Below, piece by piece: positions 55,201 to 64,000 of a stretch of 64,000 bases of DNA. This DNA is from Nocardia sp. NBC_01503 (lineage in GTDB: Bacteria; Actinomycetota; Actinomycetes; Mycobacteriales; Mycobacteriaceae). Each line of letters begins with the position of its first letter. The stretch's first letter is position 1. The translations under genes were made by a program, and so were the position numbers. The DNA lies in assembly GCF_036327755.1 (NCBI RefSeq), contig NZ_CP109596.1, positions 1,612,001 through 1,676,000 on the forward strand. Reading direction: 5' to 3'. Under the pieces are notes generated by a model. It saw only the letters and a list, made by a program, of their open reading frames with translations, did no database searches and was not told where the DNA came from.

Positions 55201-56900
55201 CTGTCCAGCCCAAGCGCGAAGAGATCATCGTCCAGGCCGATCCGCGGCACCGGCAGCACCTGCGCCAGCACCTCGGTTATCGCCTGTTGCACAGCGGTTT
55301 CCGGCGTACGATAGACGGTACCGCGCAGGATCGGAGCGGGCAGTGCCGATCGGTCCAGCTTGCCGACCGGCGTCAGCGGGACCTCGTCCAGCACCACGAC
55401 GGCCGCGGGCACCATATGCGCGGGCAGCCGCTGCTCGGCGAGCGCGATCAGCTCGGCCTCGCGCGGGGCCGAACCGTCGCGGCCGCGCACATAGGAGACC
55501 AATACCGTTGCGCCACTGTCGAGTTCATGACCCATGGTGACGCTGAAATCAACGGATTCATGTCCGCCCAGTACAGCGTCGACCTCCCCCAGCTCGATCC
55601 GCAGACCGCGGATCTTCACCTGGAAGTCATTGCGCCCCAGATACTCCAGGCGCGGAGCGGCGAGGTCCTGCCCATCGGTGGTCCAGCGCACCAGATCACC
55701 GGTGCGGTACAACCGGGAGCCGTTGTCCGCGAAGGGATTCGCTACGAATCGGGCCGCCGTCAGCCCCGGCCGCCGATGGTAACCGCGCGCCAGCAGCGCA
55801 CCCGCCACATACAGCTCACCCGGCTCGTCGATCGGCACCGGCCGCAGCGACTCGTCCAGCACGTGAACGGTCACACCGCGAATGGCCGCGCCGATGGTGA
55901 CCGGCCGGTCCGGGAGCAACTCGGCGCAGTTGGTCCAGATGGTCGTCTCGGTGGGTCCGTAGCCATTGAACAGACGGCGTTCACCCGCGATCGCCCAGCG
56001 CCGCACCAGCTCCGGCGGGCACGCCTCACCGGCGGCCAGCACCACGCGCAGCTCACGCAGATCGATGGGGTCCATGGAGGTCAGCACCGACGGGGTGATC
56101 ACCGCGTGGGTCACGGCCTCGCGGGCCAGCAGCGCCGCCAGATCGTCACCGCCGTACACCTCCGGCGCGGCCACGACCAGGGTCGCCGACGAACCGATCG
56201 CCATCAGCATTTCGAACACCGAGGCGTCGAACGAGGGTGATGCCACGTGCAGCACCTGCGATTCCGCCGTGATCGCGAACCGCTCGCGCTGCTCCTGACA
56301 CAGTCCCGCCAAACCGGCATGGGTGACCACGACACCCTTGGGCAGACCCGTCGAACCCGATGTGTAGATGACGTAGGCCGGATGCGCACCGTGCAGCGAC
56401 CGCGCCCGGTCGGCGTTCGTGACCATTTCGGCAGGGAAGGTATGGGTGACTTCGGCGAATTCGGGGCGGTCCAGCTCCAGCCAGGACACCGCGTCCGGCA
56501 GTGCGGCTCGCCTGTCCGACACCGTGAGTCCGAGTGTGGCCCGCGAATCGGTGACCATGTGCAGAACGCGATCGGCCGGATAGTTCGGGTCGACGGGCAG
56601 GAATCCGGCACCGGTCTTGGCAACGGCCCAGACCGCGATCACCGACTCCGCCGATCGCGGGATCGCCACCGCGACAAGATCATCTGGGCCAATGCCGCGA
56701 TCTATCAGCAAATGTGCCAGCCGATTCGAACGCTCATCGAGTTCGGCGTAGCTCAGCCGAGCCCGCGTCGCGGTGGCATCGGCGAGGATCAGTGCGATCC
56801 CCGTCGGGTTGACTTCCACCGCGGCAGTGATGAGCTGCGGCAATGTGGCAATGCGCGACCGCCGATATCGCTGCGGCCGAGTGCGATCCGTAAGGGTCAT
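43218..56900 (-). CDS. NRPS-B: A-T-C-A-T-C-A-T-C-A-T-TE-pseudoE
   Basis: 4560 aa from ATG 56900 ([16 protein letters not shown]), chosen because it mirrors the NRPS-C start and overlaps the uORF stop; an in-frame TTG at 56945 is also open. Domain landmarks: A1 core at about 180, T1 563 (LGLDSITS), C2 HHILLDG 775, A2 1243, T2 1628, C3 HHIAGDG 1817, A3 2305, T3 2681 (LGGNSLIAT), C4 HHISADG 2873, A4 3359, T4 3745 (LGGTSLLAS), TE serine 3884 (GYSLGG), pseudo-epimerase about 4125-4550. Codes: A1 DAFVLAGIWK, A2 DIWHFAWVVK, A3 DQEMGGSIGK (the Glu at position 239 suggests a cationic residue), A4 DPLLSGAIIK. It is a paralogue of NRPS-C with a different module 3. The end domain reads NGLIVDD where epimerases have HHxxxDG. 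The 317-nt gap to NRPS-C (NRPS-B stop to uORF, 238 nt) has no MbtH-like gene. Confidence 0.95.
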   Translation of the reverse strand: MTLTDRTRPQRYRRSRIATLPQLITAAVEVNPTGIALILADATATRARLSYAELDERSNRLAHLLIDRGIGPDDLVAVAIPRSAESVIAVWAVAKTGAGFLPVDPNYPADRVLHMVTDSRATLGLTVSDRRAALPDAVSWLELDRPEFAEVTHTFPAEMVTNADRARSLHGAHPAYVIYTSGSTGLPKGVVVTHAGLAGLCQEQRERFAITAESQVLHVASPSFDASVFEMLMAIGSSATLVVAAPEVYGGDDLAALLAREAVTHAVITPSVLTSMDPIDLRELRVVLAAGEACPPELVRRWAIAGERRLFNGYGPTETTIWTNCAELLPDRPVTIGAAIRGVTVHVLDESLRPVPIDEPGELYVAGALLARGYHRRPGLTAARFVANPFADNGSRLYRTGDLVRWTTDGQDLAAPRLEYLGRNDFQVKIRGLRIELGEVDAVLGGHESVDFSVTMGHELDSGATVLVSYVRGRDGSAPREAELIALAEQRLPAHMVPAAVVVLDEVPLTPVGKLDRSALPAPILRGTVYRTPETAVQQAITEVLAQVLPVPRIGLDDDLFALGLDSITSIQIVSRARARGLVFKPKDLFAHRTVAALAEIVTVTAEPMTTPELGTGPLVRLDEADLERLRHTYPAMSDIWPLTPLQSGMLFHALLAESSVDAYMTQFSVDLGGEIDIARLHTVAQAVLDRHVNLRVVFAQDAHGEPIQVVLDEVEVPWRYLDLGDGEPYEPDAKTAWLMAADLAAHFDMAAGPLLRFTLVRVAPGRYRLWVTSHHILLDGWSLPLLMQDMFALYALGGDIGALAPPRSYRDYLAWLAAQDQDAARAAWRQALAGFTEPSPLAPVDRSREISSGIGEFGFELAEDETAALGRVANAAGVTLNTVVQAAWGLLIGRSTDREDVVFGATVSGRPAQLTGVESMIGLFLNAIPVRVRLRPADTLTEVLRRLQDEQAALLDHHYLALGEIQEIAGIDGIFDSLVVFASFPVDAAALDAAAAPIDEVGLLGTAAVNGTHYPVTVMVTPGSTLRVNLKYLRDLFDEPAAATLAQRFALLLNRFGAEPQARVVEVDALLASERAALVTANDTEIAELADDSTLLTLFDAQVARTPFANAVIFGDRTLTYTELDTRSRELARELMLRGVGPESRVAVAMRRGIDLVVAVYAVLRAGGAYVPVDPDHPVERNEYVLGSAAPVCVLTRAGEGFETDSGVPLFFVEALAGASEIEFVGSASVRADNAAYVIYTSGSTGRPKGVVITHRQMANQFRWAQRTYPHGAGDVVLHKTPITFDISTWELFWPLQTGAAVVIAEPDGHRDPGYIARMIGEYGVTSVHFVPSMLEAYLDLPAVDNPALRWVFAAGEALSAQTARRFAATLPETDLVNWYGPAEATVVTAHPAERAAGVAVPIGSPVANTQVLVLDRQLRAVPVGTAGELYVAGVQLARGYAGAPGLSAERFIAYENGARLYRTGDVVRWVADPAGSGHALEYLGRSDFQVKLRGQRIELGEIETVLLSHAAVHRAAVTLVRAATGDRLVAYVVLESGAVVADSDLLAHARAALPSYMVPSTVVRLVAMPLNASGKLDRKALPEPEFHARAYRAPSTRGERAVAEVFAAVLGVETVGADDDFFELGGNSLSATQVVARLGAAIGARVPVRLIFDAPTVAGLAEYLSQQRDSSYAPLRPMERPELIPLSYAQQRMWFLNRFDTASGTYNLPTALRITGPLDVPALRAAVRDLVERHEVLRTIYPERVGVGHQVILAADDPEAMPSMPMVDVSEAEIVATVAEAAMAAFDVTLAPPLRIRLLRLGTDDHVLVCVVHHIAGDGFSAGPLTRDLMTAYLSRIQGREPEWTPLEVQYADYALWQREILGSEGDSESLLARQLDFWRTALAGLPDQLELPADRPRPAVSSGHGGTVLFEIDPVVHAGLHRITQEHNATLFMVLHAALAVLLARLSGTRDIAIGAPIAGRGAAELDDLIGMFVNTLVLRAEVDPAAGFTDLLSAVRRTDLAAFEHADVPFERIVELLDPPRSQARHPLFQVSLTLQNLARAELTLPGISVAAVELELPVTKFDLDLTLVEVVEDGVQQGISASFDYATDLFDAATVRQFARRFVRLLEAVTRTPELAVGTLSILEDGEYDWLTRTSEPNAAAARLLPELLTRGVELGRDRIAVRAAGRSYTYGELDDYSSRVARMLIGRGVGPEAVVALAIGRSYDMIAAVWAVAKSGAAYVPVDPGYPVDRIRHMVTDSGAAVGLTLCDFARELPGDLEWLALDDPSIVRDYTAESAAAVTDADRVAVLRPEQVAYLIYTSGSTGLPKGVSVTHAGLGPLVDFGVEFCDVTARDRFLHVCSPSFDQSVEEWLYAFSTGATLVIVPAGTVGGAELGDLLRTERVTHIMVTPGLLGTIDPIGLDELRLVGTGGEATSAELVAKWGTGRRYLNSYGPTEVTIGSTYVRLTAADRITIGAPVPGISALVLDERLRPVPPGVAGELYLAGAALARGYRGRAGLTSERFVACPWGEPGARMYRSGDLVRWVPVGAGWELEYLGRTDFQVKIRGYRIELGEIDAVLGGHPEVDFAVTLGRENAAGATILVAYVLGRSVDAAELREYASRYLPSHMVPSAVVLLDEIPLTPVGKLDRAALPEPELEQREYRAPATSLEEIVAGVFAELLGVERVGRADDFFELGGNSLIATQLVARLGTALDTRVPVRAVFETTTVRTLAAFLATQEGVGGRIALVAQHRPELIPLSLAQQRMWFVNQLDTANSAYNVPAALRLHGELDTAALRSAVRDVVARHESLRTVYPESDGIAHQVVLPIETAAPDLEPEPVAAATLLARVTAELTTGFDVTSQIPLRAKLFRVADADGEPEHVVLFVAHHISADGWSMGPLARDVMTAYLARSNGLAPRWEPLPVQYIDYTLWQRAVLGTEADPESLISAQRDYWRDALAGLPDELNLPADRPRPPRQSFAGGQVVFRIDADLQQRLRALARARHATLFMVVHTALAVFLARMSGTEDIAIGTPVAGRGAAELDDMIGMFVNTLVLRTRVSGRLSFAELLARTKESDLAAFAHADLPFERLVELLNPERSTARNPLFQVMLAFENLAENSFELPGLRISAVDSGVQTSQFDLSLTVRESPDDSGMDAVFTYARDLFDRETVAEFAERFVRLLRAVTHGGDTPVGDLPLLSDLEHAVLTHMHDDEVMATALLPDLLTAGMKLGRDRTAIRYRGHSISYGELDDYTSQLARVLIEYGVGPERLVAVAFPRSFETVAAVLAIAKAGGAHVPVDPAYPADRVRHMLTDSGVVLGITGLAYRDALPGGVEWLCLDDAAVDARCLAQSTDPVTDADRRTPLRMRHPAYVIYTSGSTGMPKGVTVTHAGLGGLTDYAVDRYGMHAGDRVLHNCSPSFDPSVLEWICAFYTGATLVIAPAEIMGGPELGELIRAEEVDHALLTPAVLGTLDPADQDRLRMLSIGGDVTTPELLARWEPGRVFHNAYGPTETTIISTYARLRPGRHITIGQPVHGMSALVLDSRLNPVPPGVAGELYLSGGALARGYRNRAGLTAERFVANPWGKPGSRMYRTGDVVRWYADPADRDGAQPNWELDYVGRSDFQVKIRGFRIELGEIDAVLGRHPEVEFVISLGRENAAGATVLVSYVLGVPGTAPQPRELIEFAAASLPAHMVPSAVVLLDEIPLTPVGKLDRKALPEPELAQPEYRAPGTGAEESVAAVFAEVLGVSRAGRDDDFFSLGGTSLLASQVVSRLRKATGAQVMVAWFFTDPTVAGLAARIEAELGGAEAEAADVALGVVLPIRGTGSRTPLFCAPPMAGMSWCYAGLAQYLPEDQPILGLQSPALTESGYWPESLTEVARRYVREMRAIQPHGPYRVLGYSLGGTLAQAIATELQAQGERTDVLAILDAYPDADMSDFRDALRDEFIALGVTDFPEGDLQELGDDALLALQAAIPADLAVLTLERLRRIYSGAVRTIELGSAYRPSNFDGDLELFRAEYRGPDEPAYGPGHWRPFIGGAITDRPVPVTHQLMVGTDALALIGPELAALLDAADRGPAPVPGPLPIEDESSDWAITQVLPVITALPGIQPDPMATTVLPVITPETSEAPLARAIADRRSTTDTVSPLPAGAVSLLAVEPTGLHVRAIALDIAAGVSGSRVRRSVAGLRDRHPALWARLRQDGEPALEIPARANSDDAVVWQIDPTVETVGDPIAAVIHAAAAELDPAAGRNIRFVLMDGIAPDLDPSPDPADRPGAVLIAVANGLIVDDTSWRTIIEDLTASWSGGHGGPPRSLGGDSVELARANAERAQRPDTVGELTWWRTALATAAAGVAADPTADRSRGRITVAITGTGAAAVDAVARRYAATVDEVLLTALAVACWDEESESVRATLGSVVRLVADGRRGDPAGQYAVGAFSTGYPFPLAATGVDHDDVRRGGAAAGQAITRVRDALLAVPSQGVGFGLLRYLNPAAAAVLSGLPQGRIGFRYRDLRPARVYPEPVTDELFLDITVDTTADGLLARFDFAGAVLELDQVKALVQGWVQALGGLAEHGEGIDH
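51328..51508. repeat. 181-bp tract identical to 37354-37534
   Basis: C3 segment of NRPS-B; partner of the tract in NRPS-C. Confidence 0.85.
52900..53419. repeat. 520-bp tract matching 38938-39457 with one mismatch
   Basis: A2 centre of NRPS-B; partner of the tract in NRPS-C. Confidence 0.85.
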
Positions 56901-56950
56901 GCCAGCACCGCCGGAATCTCGCAGTGCTGTTCCCCGCCCACCCAAATCAT
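56897..56950 (-). CDS. 17-aa upstream ORF overlapping NRPS-B start
   Basis: [17 protein letters not shown]. Its TGA overlaps the NRPS-B ATG (ATGA), in the same arrangement as the uORF before NRPS-C. The upstream ACAGGAT is also shared with that leader, but the ribosome-binding site is weaker (CGGA 8 nt before the ATG). Confidence 0.5.
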   Translation of the reverse strand: MIWVGGEQHCEIPAVLA

Positions 56951-57132
56951 TTAATTGTTCCGACCTATCCTGTTCCCCGTGCTTCCACGCACGCCGAACA
57001 GGGTCGAGAGTACGCGGGCCGGCCGCCTATCGTTGCCAGCTCACGGAGCGTAACCCCGGATTGCGAACAGCCCGGAAAAAATATGTGGATAGTGGGCGCG
57101 ATCCGCCTGTGACGACGGACCGCGGGCACCTC

Positions 57133-64000
<6,868 letters not shown>

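Noticed and set aside
56901..57132. Frameshift explaining the early stop of NRPS-A
   Set aside because: The 232-nt gap is far too short to encode the rest of an A domain in another frame, and the degenerate stretch lacks core motifs before the stop as well.

Overview
The window is about 64 kb of high-GC actinobacterial chromosome. Evidence for a mycolic-acid actinomycete, most likely Nocardia: the S10 ribosomal operon has actinobacterial features, there is an antigen-85-like esterase, a small MMPL exporter, a tandem-domain TetR regulator and very large NRPS genes. The genus is an inference from family content, not a database match.

Layout. 1-2.6 kb: a repressed-looking EXLDI-MMPL operon (minus strand; the MMPL gene runs off the left edge). 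2.8-4.3 kb: divergent LysR / DUF5997 pair. 4.4-7.7 kb: one 1109-aa ORF joining an FAD/NAD(P)-binding monooxygenase to a PcaB/adenylosuccinate-lyase-like enzyme. These are the two partners of the aspartate-nitrosuccinate (nitrous acid) pathway, apparently fused. 7.9-10.1 kb: MFS exporter, divergent MarR regulator and a PPOX-type flavoprotein. 10.2-15.8 kb: complete S10 operon rpsJ-rplC-rplD-rplW-rplB-rpsS-rplV-rpsC-rplP-rpmC-rpsQ with a long leader. 16-28.9 kb: mixed metabolism and transport: secreted protein, DUF4442 thioesterase-like protein, lycopene-cyclase-like flavoprotein, SDR, a DrrABC-type ABC exporter, an aldehyde-dehydrogenase homologue without its catalytic cysteine, double TetR, crotonase, MntH and an Ag85-like secreted esterase.

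29-64 kb: NRPS megacluster, all on the minus strand, so transcribed from the right edge leftwards. The order is NRPS-A (3' part only, A-T-C-A-T-C then a decayed A), NRPS-B (4560 aa) and NRPS-C (4633 aa). B and C are paralogues with the same layout, A-T-C-A-T-C-A-T-C-A-T-TE followed by an epimerase-like domain that has lost its catalytic residues. They share near-identical DNA tracts, differ mainly in the adenylation/carrier domains of module 3, and each is preceded by a homologous 17-codon upstream ORF whose stop overlaps the NRPS start (ATGA).

The NRPS product cannot be named. One adenylation domain (second in NRPS-A) carries the standard serine code, and the other codes do not match any I can assign. 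A DrrABC-like exporter lies about 7 kb downstream of the NRPS genes, but nothing in the sequence ties it to the peptide. A dispersed palindromic element occurs, whole or as a half, at three convergent gene junctions and probably acts as a bidirectional terminator.
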